In this document: piece by piece, positions 13,734 to 24,963 of the stretch | Layout of the letters: the number at the start of each line of letters is the position of its first letter | Numbering within the stretch: position 1 is the first letter of the stretch | Source of the DNA: Symbiodinium microadriaticum | Taxonomy: Eukaryota > Sar > Dinophyceae > Suessiales > Symbiodiniaceae | Length of the DNA: 64,000 bases | Reading direction: 5' to 3' | NCBI GenBank assembly: GCA_001939145.1 | Contig: LSRX01000701.1 | Location: 290,409 to 354,408 of the forward strand | The notes under the pieces: generated by a model | Seen by the model: the letters and a program-made list of their open reading frames with translations, nothing else | Told to the model about the DNA's origin: nothing | Database searches by the model: none | Made by a program: the position numbers and the translations under genes

Positions 13734-15228
13734 CTGCACCGGCAGACAGGGAGAATTATGCCAGCTTCTCGGGATATGGGGCGCAGCCTCGCCAGCGGCA
13801 AAGGCAAAACATATGGATCATATAGAGCTTGACATTTTCTGCCGCTGTTTATTCTCTCAGGGATCTCGCACCTCGGGATCCTATTACAGGGGCTTAGAGC
13901 ACAGGGTTGGACTTCCCTTGCAGCTTCTCTGCCCCGGACATTGCCATCATTCATGTCGCATCAGTGTTTTCCAAACTTACAATGCCTGATCAGGGTACCC
14001 TGAAGGCCTGTAAGGAGTTCAAAATTCGAAGGGCACTCCGCCGGCTGGGCACTCTGCCGGCTGACCCCTCGGACCTTCGTGTGCGTTTCCGTACTCTTGG
14101 TCTTCTCGTCCCCTGACTTGCATCCTGCACAAGGGATCATGCTTTCCCCTACTTTCCCATGGGCATGACACCGTGACGCCTGGGCAGGAAGACTGCCTGG
14201 AATCCCATCGTCATCGCAACTGCACCGTTCACTTGCATCCGCTGCCTAAGAGCAAGATCCCGTTCCCAATAAGTGCCCTCCAGACCGAACCCAAGCCCAG
14301 GCCCCTTTTATACAGTTTTAGGGCTTAGAGGAACAAATCGCACTCTATGCTTGCAGAGTGATCTCAAAAAGGAGTTCCGACTTTACACACGAGGTCCTTC
14401 GATGTCAAGGCGGGACATGCTGGACTCTTTCCGGCAGAGCAGTCTAAGGATGCTTCGCCTGGGCTTCAAAGGCTGAGGAGTTGGGATTATTATATTGGTT
14501 ACCATGAGCGGCTATTGTGAGGGATGCTAAAATGCTACTATGATGGTTACTATACGGCATCTGGGCCCACTGATTTCTGCAATCTGCTCACAGAGAAGTC
14601 AGAAGATATGCCTCCCGACGCTTTCTTTAAGCAATTAAGCTCCATTGCAGCCCCTGCTCCATTGCAGTCCCTTCTTTCTGAAAAAACGGCTGGGTGCTGA
14701 GGACATGTTGATCTAGCAGGGAGCGCTGCGGCTAGGTTGTCTGTGCTAAAAGACAATGAAAACCCTGCAAACTTTATGCACCACAACATGCCACAACCCA
14801 CCTTACAAATCACAAAACTCACCGGTAAGTCTATTGCCACTTCAATGCCAAAACAACAAGCCATTGAACCAATCGTTGTGCATGCAAGTTGTGGTGAGGC
14901 AACCTCAAGCCATACACACAAGGCGTTGAAGCAGTGAGCCATTCAACGCGTATACATGAAACCTATCGAGCTAAGCCTGTGACCTGTGAAGGGCCTGGAG
15001 CCCAAACCAAGGGAGCAGTAGGGCGTAAGCATCAGCATCAGCATCAACAACGTCATTGCCACCTCATCCTCATGGACTTCAGCAGAAGGAGCTGACATCA
15101 TGCCTCATCGGTTCATTAGATCCGATACAGTAGCACCAGATTCCGCCCAAGCCCGAGAGAAAGACTAATTAGTTCAAAACGGTTGCAAGCACGGCCTCTG
15201 GCACATGTTGCCCGATAACCCGACATGC

Positions 15229-18200
15229 TCAGCCAGTTCCGGAATGAAAGCTTTCGAGCGTCAGCCCGTGGATGCCCAGTGGATTGTTTCGCAGATACAG
15301 CCGCGACAGCATCGGGTGACCCTCCAGCGAGTCCTTCCCAGACCCAAGGAAAGGTTCAGGCGTAACGAAGGCAAGTAGGATCAGGATCCCTGCAGCTAGG
15401 CCCACTGCCATGAGGCCAGGAGGCTTCTAGTAGCTTCTTAAAGTCACGTTAGTCTGCAGCCAATTGTGCTAAGAACGGGACAAGTGGAAATGCAAGAGCG
15501 AAAGAATTTCAGCGGCTTTTCTGACATGTATGGGCACGTGTGAAACGATGTGTGCCACGCACATGTCACGTCATATCATATTCTACCAGGTGATAGCATA
15601 CCTGGTATACCTGCTATAAACTAGCCCGTATAGTATATAATTGTATATTTTCGTACATTAGAGTATGTCCTAGCATACCATAGTAGATTCTAACATATGC
15701 TAGCAGGGTACAGTATACAGGAAAGGGCGGTTACTAGCGACTCATGAGCTCCCACGCCCAAAGCACGAAGGCAATGTTCATGCGTTAGAAGGGGCAAAGA
15801 AACCTGCTTGATGTCATGGTAGCAGTATCATACTCTAGCAGGGGAAAATAAGCTGAAAGAGACTATGGTACCGAACAATCTAAATATACTGCCATGTGCG
15901 ATCACATACCATTGGTATGCTATTGTACAGGCTTCAGTACAACTATCATCTACATAATATACTATCAGACGACACAACCTCAAGCCTTGAGAGAAGCAGA
16001 CTCTGCATCTCCCACCTCGATGACCAGCGCGGCACGGGAGTCGATGCGATTCGTACAGATGCTCAGGCTCCTGGACGGTAATTTTTTCCGATTTTTTCCC
16101 TCCTACATAGCTTGGACGAGCCCGCATTGCAGGAATTAGGGTGTAGGGCCTTTGGAGTTTAGGAGTCTACGATTTGGGCTCAGGATTCGGGCTTCGTCGC
16201 GTTTTTTTTTCGGACATGCCAGCCAATAGTGAGGGGGGTCCAGGGGGGTCCTCAATTCTGGGAGGACTGCGTAAGCAACTCAGGATTGCTGACAGCGTCA
16301 CCTGAAAGTGGGGTCCGGGTTGCTCTTAGGGCTGCAAGCCCAAAGCAGGCACGGAAGCCAGGCCAAGCCTCAAAGCAGAGTTGAAGGCCAGCTTCTCGAT
16401 CAGCTCTGAGATTGGTGTGTCTTCACCCACCTAGCTCAAAATCCCATGCTTCAATCGAGCCCTATGACCTGCTCTTAAAGAAGAGCAGCTCGGACCAGAT
16501 CGGCTCAGTGCGGGACTATGTAGGCCGCAGTATTGTCTAAAAGCAAGTGCATCAGGCAGGTGTTCTCAGCAATGTAATCGCCGATGACTTGAAAGTCCTC
16601 CAGGCTGGATGCATGGAGTGTGAAGCTCCACCCAAACAAGACTGCGGGTCCTTCTTGCTGAAAACATTCCAGCTGAGGTCCAGCTTTCTGTTACTTCTGC
16701 TGCCTGAGACGCCCCAGGACATCACGCAGTACAACTGAGGAAAGCCAAAAAATCGAAACGCACCTTGTCGACCGCGAAGACAAATCGAACTCCCGCTGAT
16801 ACAAGATCTCTACGTGCATCAAGTATTCTCGGTGTTTCCTGGGTTCTTCTCCGTGTGCTAAGCGCAGCAGCCCTGCGTGCTGCGTCTGCTAGTGCCTTTT
16901 CGACAGGCGAAGAAGAAGTAACGTGAGAAAGCAGCCCTTTTGCAAACCTACTCTGACTCTCAGCAAACTTTCGGGGAAGCTCCTAAAGCGACTGAGGTGT
17001 CCTCGAAGCAGGTTCCTGTCTGCATCCAAAACTCTCGGGTGATTTGAATAAACGACTGCAGGGCTCGAGCCTTTCTTACATCTCGAGAATCGCATGGCCT
17101 AAGTTTTCAATTGGTGCGAAGCCCCTAAACCCTAAACGGCCCTTTTTTTAAGCACGGACTTGCAGTGTATGCCCTAAATTTAGGGTCTAAACCCTGAACC
17201 GATATACACCGGCAGAGGATGTACTCAGGCCGCAGCTCAGAAGATGCCTTAGGCAGTCTTCTGTCAGGCATGTGCCGCCCAGCCCAGAGCGAGATAAACC
17301 AATAAACCTCAGGTGTTGGGCTTCGACTCTCAAATCAGGGCTTAGGGTCTAGCGTTTAGGGCAGCACTGACGATATTGAAGTGAAGACACAAAGCACACT
17401 TTGCCTGACTCACTGCGGCCTGCACATGCGCGGAGACTGAATCTGAACCAAACGAGGGGCCAACGTTGTTGCGATCTAAGGATCCTGCTGCAAATTCCGG
17501 TGTACCCCGAGGGATTCGCAGAGTTTGAGTTGAAGATGCCTCAGGGATCAGAATCACAGCAACGACGAACATGTCCCAATGTGTAATCCGTGCTTGCGCA
17601 GCGGCGTCTCGCACAAGTGAAGCAGGAACCCTGGATGACGTTGCGCAGCAGCACGCAGAACAAAGTAGCACATGTGCAGGCTATACTACTATAGTGTTCT
17701 ACGGTATACTGCAGTCTGCAATCATATGCTATAGCAGGCTACCCGATGCCCACACCTTGAACCTGTCGTTTTGGTGCGCATCTTCGACTCTCCGACGGCA
17801 CGGCGTCGACTGAGGCAGCCACGTTCCGACCTGTACACCGCTGAGGTTCAGCTCCCTGAAGCAGGGTGAATATAAATACAGAAATATATATATATATATA
17901 TATATCTATCTATCTATCTATAGATCTATATATATTTCTTTATTTGTTTATTTATTTATATTTGATTATATTTATATTTATTTATATAGTTATTTATATG
18001 TTTATATACATTCAAGATGATCAAACTGCGTTCCATGTATTCCAGCTTGCTGCGAAGATCGCAAGCACCGTGCCTCAGGTTGCGTGCGGCAAACGTCAGC
18101 TGCCGAAGAACCTCCAAGCTCTGCCATCCGGCGCCCTGCAAGGCAAACTGGGATCTCCAGCCCGTTCTCTTCGCTCTATGATATGCTATGATATCTTACA

Positions 18201-18545
18201 GCAAAATACCGTCATAATCCGTCATATACTTCAAAAGTATAAAGCTTACTATGATTTTCCGAACTATACTATAATAGGGGTTCCAGAGGGCTGCACTGGA
18301 AGCTCTCCCCTCGGAAGCCGGGAAATCGCAGCACGGCTTTGACATGAGTTTGTAACCAGAGAGCCCAACACTCGTTAAATATACCTTAAATTATAGGGGC
18401 CTTAATATTATGATTTAAGGTATATTCCTTAATTAAGGGGGTATTGGGCTCTCTGGGTAGTAAGGTGCTGCAATTCATTCCTCTGCCTTGCATTGCTTGA
18501 GGTTGAGCGAGCGCAAGCCCTCAGCTAAGCGTGGTACCTGGCAGA
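15229..18545 (-). CDS. leucine-rich-repeat gene, RNase-inhibitor-like, multi-exon
   Basis: Several minus-strand exon-like pieces carry LRR signatures. In transcript order: about 18488-18537 (LAEGLRSLNLKQC), about 18060-18135 (SLEVLRQLTFAARNLRHG), 17831-17855 (ELNLSGVQ, bounded by CAG and GT), about 17508-17545 (LRHLQLKLCESL), about 16511-16655 (IGDYIAENTCLMHLLLDN), about 16340-16425 (ELIEKLAFNSALRL) and about 15232-15330 (LSRLYLRNNPLGIHGL). The pattern 'IAxxLxxNxxLxxLxLxxN' is that of RI-type LRRs, which usually form protein-binding solenoids. Between these pieces lie AT-rich islands that I read as introns. Exon borders are mostly not proven and one or more repeats are certainly missing, so a broken copy is possible. 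Confidence 0.4.
17883..18012. repeat. AT/CTAT microsatellite
   Basis: TA runs, CTAT repeats and TTTAT repeats in a row. Lies between LRR exon pieces and is probably intronic. Confidence 0.85.
18355..18458. mobile_element. MITE-like element, copy 1
   Basis: Ends are inverted repeats: ACCAGAGAGCCCAACAC at the left and GTATTGGGCTCTCTGGGT at the right. The interior is AT-rich and self-complementary (TATACCTTAAAT versus ATTTAAGGTATA). No coding capacity. Related copies are at 34321 and 51505. Confidence 0.6.
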
Positions 18546-18869
18546 CAGCAACAGAATCTTTATAGTATATTGTAGTATACCGATCATCGTGTTAGATACA
18601 GTGGTATAGTATTGTAATATCTTATAGAACTGCGCCAAATGGTCGCGAGCACGCAGTACAGGCGACTGAAGGTAAGGCTTAGCCATGTAAAAGGCTGCAG
18701 GACATTCTGTGAAAGAACGTCAATGCCCGGCAGCCTTCAAGAATTGGCGCAGGAAAGGCCTTCGCGCAAAATGCTTGGGAAGGCTTGATGCCATCTCCGA
18801 CACATCTTTGAGTCTCGGACTGGATTAATGCGAAGTCCACTATGCTCAACAGTACTGGCACGCATCATG

Positions 18870-20040
18870 TGTCTTGAGCGGACTGTATGTCGCGACATGT
18901 CAACATCGTATGGAACTTGTCTTGTCCAAGTCGTCGGCACGAGGCTCGCATCGGTGAGGCCGGAATTCCTGGTGATTTTGCTACGCAATCTTCAGATGGC
19001 ACAGCACAGATTAACATCCTATGACTAATTAGTTGCATTAGTTCTTTCAAATCTTCGCATGATTATCAGCACTAGCATTACTACTATCATGAATTATGAA
19101 CAGCAGAGGTGGATGCCACTGCCGTCGTCGTCTAGCTGGTAGCAAAATGGTAGTCTGTCTGCTAGTCGTAGTCTGGCAGTAGCAGCGAGGTAAGGGGTAG
19201 CAATGGTCACAGTCGTGGCCAAAGAAAGCAGCAGCGACTCGGGTGCATCTCAGCACAAGGATTCAAGCAAAAATACTGAAAGATGCTCCGCGTCGGTAAT
19301 GACAGCGTTGTCTTCACCAAGGTCACCGTTATTACTGCCATCTGAGGCTACAGGTCGTGGCAAGGAGCTGCTTGAGGCAGACTTCATCGACCTTCTGCCT
19401 CTCCGGGAGCATGCCTGAAGAACGACCCGAGTGCTCTCGTTTTCCTGCTTGAGGTGCTTTCACATGATTTGCCAAATGCGACTCCCCAGCGGGAGCTGTG
19501 TCGAAGGGAAACTGTGCACACTGTGCTTAGGGAGGTTGGGGTACATGCTCTGAATCCACTGCAAAGCACATCCCTGCCATCCGCCTGCCACCACCTCCAA
19601 GCCCCAACAATACACTCCAAGTCTTACACTCAGTCCCGAGAGAAAGGAAAGACGTCAGCAACACTATACACCAAGCATTCACGTCTTGCCAGGAAGCCTT
19701 CCTCCGTCCTTTCATGCCCTGCCATGATGCAAATCCTGCCTGTCACGGAAAGAAGGTCGTGATCCGTCAGACCACGATGCGGAGCGGATAGCTTCGAGGA
19801 AAAGCCTGCACTGCAAGACGCTGATGCTATGGAATGCCAGCACGGTGCTTGTTCCCAACATTGCGATCGGAGACTCCCCAATCGGAAATGAAACGACTGG
19901 CCGCATCTGTAGCGCCAGTTGAGGCCACCAAGCAGCCAGTGTTGAAATCCAGAGTGTCTGGAACTGTGGCTCGAAGGTCGCACTCCTCGTGCTCGCAAGA
20001 TACAGGCTTTGAAAACACAGGCTTCTCCCATGTTATACTA
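18870..20040. other. no firm gene; weak minus frame at 19712-19906
   Basis: One minus frame (VVSFPIGESPIAMLGTSTVL) is protein-like but has no clear splice borders. Weak plus frames occur at 19203-19418 and 19454-19570. The rest is unassigned. Confidence 0.4.
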
Positions 20041-20046
20041 CAAACA

Positions 20047-20087
20047 ATATGTATATATATATATACATACATACATACATACATACA

Positions 20088-20120
<33 letters not shown>

Positions 20121-20315
20121 GTGTGTGTGTGTGTTTCTGTGCATGGTGTGTGTGTATGTAACATATGTATGTATGTACGTACGTACGTACGTACGTACGT
20201 ACGTACGTATGTATGTATGTATGTATGTGTATATATATATATATATACATACACATGCAGAGCATGTGTACATACATATATATATATATACATACACATG
20301 TATACATACACATGC
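20047..20315. repeat. CATA / TATG tetranucleotide arrays in inverted order
   Basis: ATAC repeats, GT run, ATGT/ACGT repeats, TA run, then two copies of ACACATGCAGAGCATG separated by TA and CATA repeats. The two arms are complementary and could form a hairpin. Confidence 0.9.
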
Positions 20316-20339
20316 AGAGCATGCATTCTTGCTGCATGA

Positions 20340-20690
20340 AGATCTAAAGCTCTGCAGGTATTGCTCCTGCAAGTACTTCCGCGAACAAGCCGACGGCTTT
20401 TTCGGCGCGACACCTCAGGAGGCAGGTCGCGTGAGTCAGTACTGCACAGTCCCACCATGATCCGGAGCAACTGCAAACTATCTTGAAGATTCGCGAGCAT
20501 GCGGAGATAAACCTGAACATGACAGCTCCCCAAAAACATGGAGTCTAGTAATGCCTCGATGCTAGCTCCAGCAGGCAGCCGGTATTCCCAGACACGAACG
20601 AAGTTGTCGAACAACCATCTGACGGACGGGCTGTGGGAGGCACAAAGCTGCGGGGTGGCAAGCCACTGCGCCAGGTCAGCATTGTCAAGC
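20340..20690 (-). CDS. exon of unknown protein
   Basis: Open minus-strand frame starting after AAG at 20691 and reading LDNADLAQWLATPQLCAS, then VRVWEYRLPAGASIEALLDS and VYLRMLANLQDSLQLLRIMV. Third codon positions are GC-rich and composition is that of a globular helical protein. The frame stays open to the tetranucleotide array at 20.3 kb. It lies upstream of the LRR exons on the same strand and could be an N-terminal part of that gene; nothing joins them directly. I do not recognise a domain. Confidence 0.4.
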
Positions 20691-21141
20691 CTTCAACACG
20701 AAGAGTCTGGCTGAACTGAGGGTCTGCAGTTTGAGGGCTCACGCCGGGTCTTTGTGGATGTTCTCTTTTGTCACTGCTCTGCGTCCAGCACGACGAGCAG
20801 ATCGACAACGGCGACCACCTCCCCCTCGCTATACCTACTATATTTCTCTCGTAGGCACATACTTAGAATGGCGGGAGATTTTTGCAGACCCTGAATCGTG
20901 CGCTGCTCTGGACGGCGTGCTGAATCAAACTTCTAAAGCGCAGGCCGCGGCTGGTCGCTAGATGCAATGCAGCCTGGGACTATTTCCCAGGACCGATTGA
21001 CGAGGCTCTCAGTTGCACAAGCAGAGACACAATCCAACGACATCGACTCATAGCCCGAAGTCCGAAACCCAGTGGGCGTAAACCCACGACCCTCCGCCCC
21101 TTGATGCCACAAGCCCTCAACATATGATGTATGTATGAACA

Positions 21142-21148
<7 letters not shown>

Positions 21149-21172
<24 letters not shown>

Positions 21173-21218
21173 CTGTCTCTGTCTGTCTGTCTGTCAGTGT
21201 CTGTCTGTCTCTGTCTCC
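21149..21218. repeat. GT and CTGT microsatellite
   Basis: GT dinucleotides followed by CTGT tetranucleotides. No gene. Confidence 0.9.
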
Positions 21219-21627
21219 TCAAAGCCCCTCTCGGCATCCTCGGCTTCCCGTCGGGGGGGCCGCCCGGCTGCAAGAAGCCACTCTCTGTCCTTCGGAAGAG
21301 GATCCGCAGAGCTCCAAGGGCCAAAGCAGCTTGATGTCGGCTTAACCTACCAGAACCTGCCTGTTTGGTAGGGCCCCTATAAATGCAATATTAGGGTTCA
21401 GAATAGGAAGCTACGAGAAAGTAAGCTCTGGTAGTGTTAAGGTGAAGTGCTACTTTCAACAACCATGGAGCCAGGAGTTGCACGACATTGCACGACTCTA
21501 AAACACAGTCAGAGAAGATTGGCTTGCTGCAGTCTCGCCAAACAGCTCCCGGAGTGCTCAAACACAATCCCATCATGGCGGATCCCTGGCAGTTCAAACG
21601 CACAACCTACACGAATCTGGAGGCGGC

Positions 21628-21762
21628 GTGACCTTCGCCAGGATCGTGAGACGGTGGCACTTTGTGGCCGCGAAGGCCGTGATGCAAAAGATCCAGCACT
21701 TCCAGGCCTCACAGATGACAAATGTGGCTCTCACTCCGAGAACCAGCACATCAGCGATCGGT
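21628..21762 (+). CDS. plus-strand exon-like segment
   Basis: Frame reading VTFARIVRRWHFVAAKAVMQ and IQHFQASQMTNVALTPRTST, followed by a strong GTAAGT donor at 21763. Codon third positions are GC-rich. Just upstream, another frame (MADPWQFKRTTYTNLEAA) reads naturally and would join if one base were missing near 21627. This is the best candidate for a plus-strand gene in a mostly minus-strand window. The protein is not recognised. Confidence 0.35.
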
Positions 21763-22258
21763 GTAAGTCTGCCAGTTATTGCAACACATCAGATACTGAG
21801 CGGGCAAGGAGACGGTTCTCAGGAATAGGCTACGCCGCGCTTGCAAACAAGGGCGGTGTGAAGACCACAAAGAAAGCAGCAGAGTGCTCTATGCAAAGAG
21901 ACAAGACATATCATCAACACTCTACATACACCAAAGGAGACAGTTGCTGAGTTCACTCGTGGTTTCTGCTCTTCCAAGCTCTCTGACGATCCGTGCACAA
22001 GCCCCTACAGCCAAAAAAACAACAAAGAGTCGTTCAAAAATACTCGCGAAGATTGTCAGTGTGATCTGCACAAATGGTCTAATCCAAAAGCATCAAAATC
22101 TCCACTCATGATGATGCTGGTGCTGCTGCTGCCATGGTGAGGATGAGGGGAGGAGGTGGAGGAGGAGCACGAGGAGGAGGAGGAGGAGGAGGGCGAAGCC
22201 CAGAAAATCTAACTTATAGCCAGCAGGTTGCTGGCCCCGGGTGCGGGCGGGTGGAAGA

Positions 22259-22382
22259 ACGCATTGCCGACAACGCGCCGTTTTTGGCGCGCGTTTCCAG
22301 TGTCTTCGCTGAGCTGCAGAAGGCCTCATCCCACAATATGCGTCCAATCTTCTGCATTGTCCAGCTCGTGCTCTCAGCCCAG
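22259..22382 (-). CDS. exon-like segment in duplicated block
   Basis: Minus-strand frame starting after CTCTTCAG and reading WAESTSWTMQKIGRILWDEA then FCSSAKTLETRAKNGALS. Amphipathic, GC-rich third positions. The next exon upstream is 22439-22520. The identical sequence lies at 25110-25233. No domain recognised. Confidence 0.35.
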
Positions 22383-22438
22383 CTGAAGAGCAGCAGTGGG
22401 CTTTGTGGGCGGCCTTCTTGTTGTGCCAGCATACATAC

Positions 22439-22520
22439 CTTGTTTGAGCTGCCTTTGCGCTGTTCTTGGGCTGCACCTAGGGAGATAGAAGTCAAGCTCC
22501 ACCAAGGCGTGACTAGCGAC
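22439..22520 (-). CDS. exon-like segment with GTATGT donor in duplicated block
   Basis: Frame ALVELDFYLPRCSPRTAQRQ ends in CAAG|GTATGT on the minus strand, a good donor. It would splice toward 22259-22382. The second copy is at 25290-25371. Too short to classify. Confidence 0.3.
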
Positions 22521-23649
22521 ACATCTCGACGTGTTGCTCTTGCCTTGGCGCCGATACTGCGATGTCTCACCGCACGCATTTCCGCACAGATGGAACCAAG
22601 AGCTCGTGTCCCGGATCCCGGACGTTTTGCTCATCCAGGACCGTTCCTTCAACCCTCTGTTACATTATGCTATATCATATCATTCCAACATGTCAATAGA
22701 TTGCATTATACTCTGGTACAAAAAACGGACACTCCAGCCTTCACCCAGGAAGGAGTTCGACAAGGATTCCGGTCAACGGCGGCAGCGGCATCTCACATCA
22801 TCTCGTGGTCAAGCCCTCGCATCGACGCGTCTAAGCGTCACCTTCGTATGCCCACCCGTGGCGGTGTCTCATCGCGGCCTTGCTTTTCGAGTCGCGGTCT
22901 GAGGCCGGCACGATCCGGCACGGTTGAAAAAAGCTTGGCTGATAAATGCAACACCCTCACTATAACATCATACTCCAAACCCTGAACCCTTAACCCTAAA
23001 GCCTTACTGTAACATAGTGCTCTCAGAGCCCTCAACCCTCTTTTCCTAAGCCCTAAATAGTGTAACGATTCTTCTCCGGCCTTCCGGCAGAGCGGTTCGC
23101 AGATCGAGGCCGGGACGAGCCGGCACTCGTCGGCCTGGGGCCCCACCAACCAACAACAACTATCACTGCAATATATAGTAGTTTACACTAATAAATATAT
23201 ATATATATATAGATAGATATATATATATAGAGAGAGAGAGAGAGTGAGACAGAGTAAGATAACAAAAATAGAAATAGAAGCAATAATAACAGGAATAGTG
23301 ATGTATGGTAAAATAGCAACAATAAAAACAACAATGATAATGATGGCAGTAGCAATAAAGATAACAATAACATGGTAAGAACAGTGACAACAACAATAAT
23401 AGCAATAACAACACAAGGAAGCAATAAATATGTCAACAATAATACTAACGACCATAAAAATACAAACAACAACATAAACAAAACTAACAGAACCCAGAAA
23501 AGGGTTTCGGCACTCACACTGGGACCGCCCAGCGAGGATTTCGCATGCACATTCTTCTGAGTGAAACACTCGCCTAGCCAGGGACCTTCTTGATTGGCAA
23601 AGCATACTTTACTAATGTCACGTGTCGAAAGTCCTAGTTATCCGAGTTC

Positions 23650-23925
23650 GTCAGCAAATGTGGGGAAGGAAAGACACACTCTGAAACCACACCGACACAC
23701 AAGGAATATGGAAAGGCGGGGCGGCCCGGGGTTGAGTTCAGCGGACTGGTCCTGCATCCTTCTGCTTCGTTCATTAAAAAAGTCAAACAACCGATATCGT
23801 TGGCGTGAGGAAAACATGTCAGGATCAGCTTGTTCACAGAAGAGGTATGAACTAGGAGGGTTGTTGTTGCCTCGCGCATGGCCCGGACGAGGCTCGCATA
23901 GCAGGGTGATATCGAAGAAAACTGC
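23650..23925 (-). CDS. weak exon-like segment
   Basis: Frame with EQADPDMFSSRQRYRLFDFF and NERSRRMQDQSAELNPGPP. Composition is plausible for a real exon but splice borders are not clear. It is repeated at 26501-26776. Unknown. Confidence 0.2.
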
Positions 23926-24119
23926 AAGCACGACTACAGTCAATACATCCTAGGGTTCCTGTCGCGTTTAGTGTTCGACGAACAGCTGACATCATCATTT
24001 CGCAGTACTAAAATATGTCATACTGACATCGCAACAACATCATCGGCCTTAGAGTGTGAAAACTCCTATAAGGTCTACGACAAAAGTTCTTCAGGCCCGG
24101 GCCTGCTACTCATGGATAC

Positions 24120-24235
24120 CTGGAGAATGTCCTTCCGCTCCTCGGTTCTCCCGCTCACGAGAAGCTGCACTGACGGGACCAAAACGGCTGGCGGCACGCG
24201 GCTCAACAAGAGGACCGCGATGCAACATGACAGGA
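24120..24235 (-). CDS. exon-like segment in duplicated block
   Basis: Minus-strand frame reading VPSVQLLVSGRTEERKDILQ and ending at CCAG|GTATCC. An AT-rich TATAGTA-type island lies directly upstream in transcript sense and is read as an intron. The copy is at 26971-27086. Unknown protein. Confidence 0.3.
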
Positions 24236-24960
24236 GATCGTGGCATACTATTGTACATCATGGAATATCAGACGGAATTACTAGCATATTATGGTATATT
24301 GAAATGTCGGATTCTAGTATGTCATAGTGTATATCCTACAGTAAACGCCTCAGCGGTTTAGTGTTTAGGCCAGCCAGGCGGCACAAAGGACCGGCTTCGG
24401 TGTTTCCAGGCACGGCAGAGAGCGTGCGATGGACGGATCCAAAGGACTCCTCAAGCTCCAGCTAGTTGCATCTATCCGTAGCAGCCCTCGCAGCAGCAGG
24501 AGAGTAGTACAAGGTAGCAGTCGTCGTAGTCGCCGTCGTCGTCGTCGTAGAAGTAAGAGTAGGAGGGACAGTACAAGTCAATTCCTGCCAGCCCCGACAG
24601 GTATAATTCTAATAAGGAGCCCTAGGAGCTAGAACTACTAACTTATTCAAGCATTCAAGCCATTTCAGGGCCCTATACAGTAGTAGGTGTCCGCACTCGT
24701 GGAAACGCGGCGTTCTAGCATCCCTGTCCGTCTGACACCACCAGCGCTGGCAGGCCGCGAAGCCATGTCCCTGCAAAGGAAGTAGCATGGTAGCTCAGTG
24801 ACATCACAAGGCACAAGACGTCGTTACTCTCCCTCATAGACAATTCGGTAGGCCGTCCACGCCTCAGCATCGCACCCGGGAGCTGGCGGTGCTGAGCGCC
24901 TTAGCGCCCATGGAAGCCTGCCCTGTTCGAGTAGATGCTTTCCTGCACGTGCATCCCCCC

Positions 24961-24963
24961 CCN
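24961..24963. other. single-N contig junction
   Basis: A run of C ends in one N at 24963 just before repeat copy 2. The 192 bases from 24772 to 24963 separate the two copies and show no gene I can support. Most likely a scaffold join, not biological sequence. Confidence 0.8.

Larger units (their letters stand above)
22113..24771. repeat. 2659-bp direct repeat, copy 1
   Basis: Identical, as far as I compared, to 24964-27622 with a constant offset of 2851, including its AT and GA microsatellites. It contains minus-strand exon-like pieces at 22259-22382, 22439-22520 and 24120-24235, an A-rich degenerate triplet region (23250-23490), an AT-rich island (24240-24330) and a degenerate CGT/CAG triplet stretch. 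Identity ends at the CCC at 24769-24771. Confidence 0.95.

Noticed and set aside
20033..20614. Long Tyr/Cys/His frames through tetranucleotide arrays (also at 53.0-54.4 kb)
   Set aside because: CATA/TATG repeats have no stops in several frames; only the unique part at 20340-20690 is kept.
22134..22985. 283-codon plus-strand frame in the duplicated block
   Set aside because: Starts in a GGA repeat and lacks protein-like composition; minus-strand pieces at the same place have splice borders.
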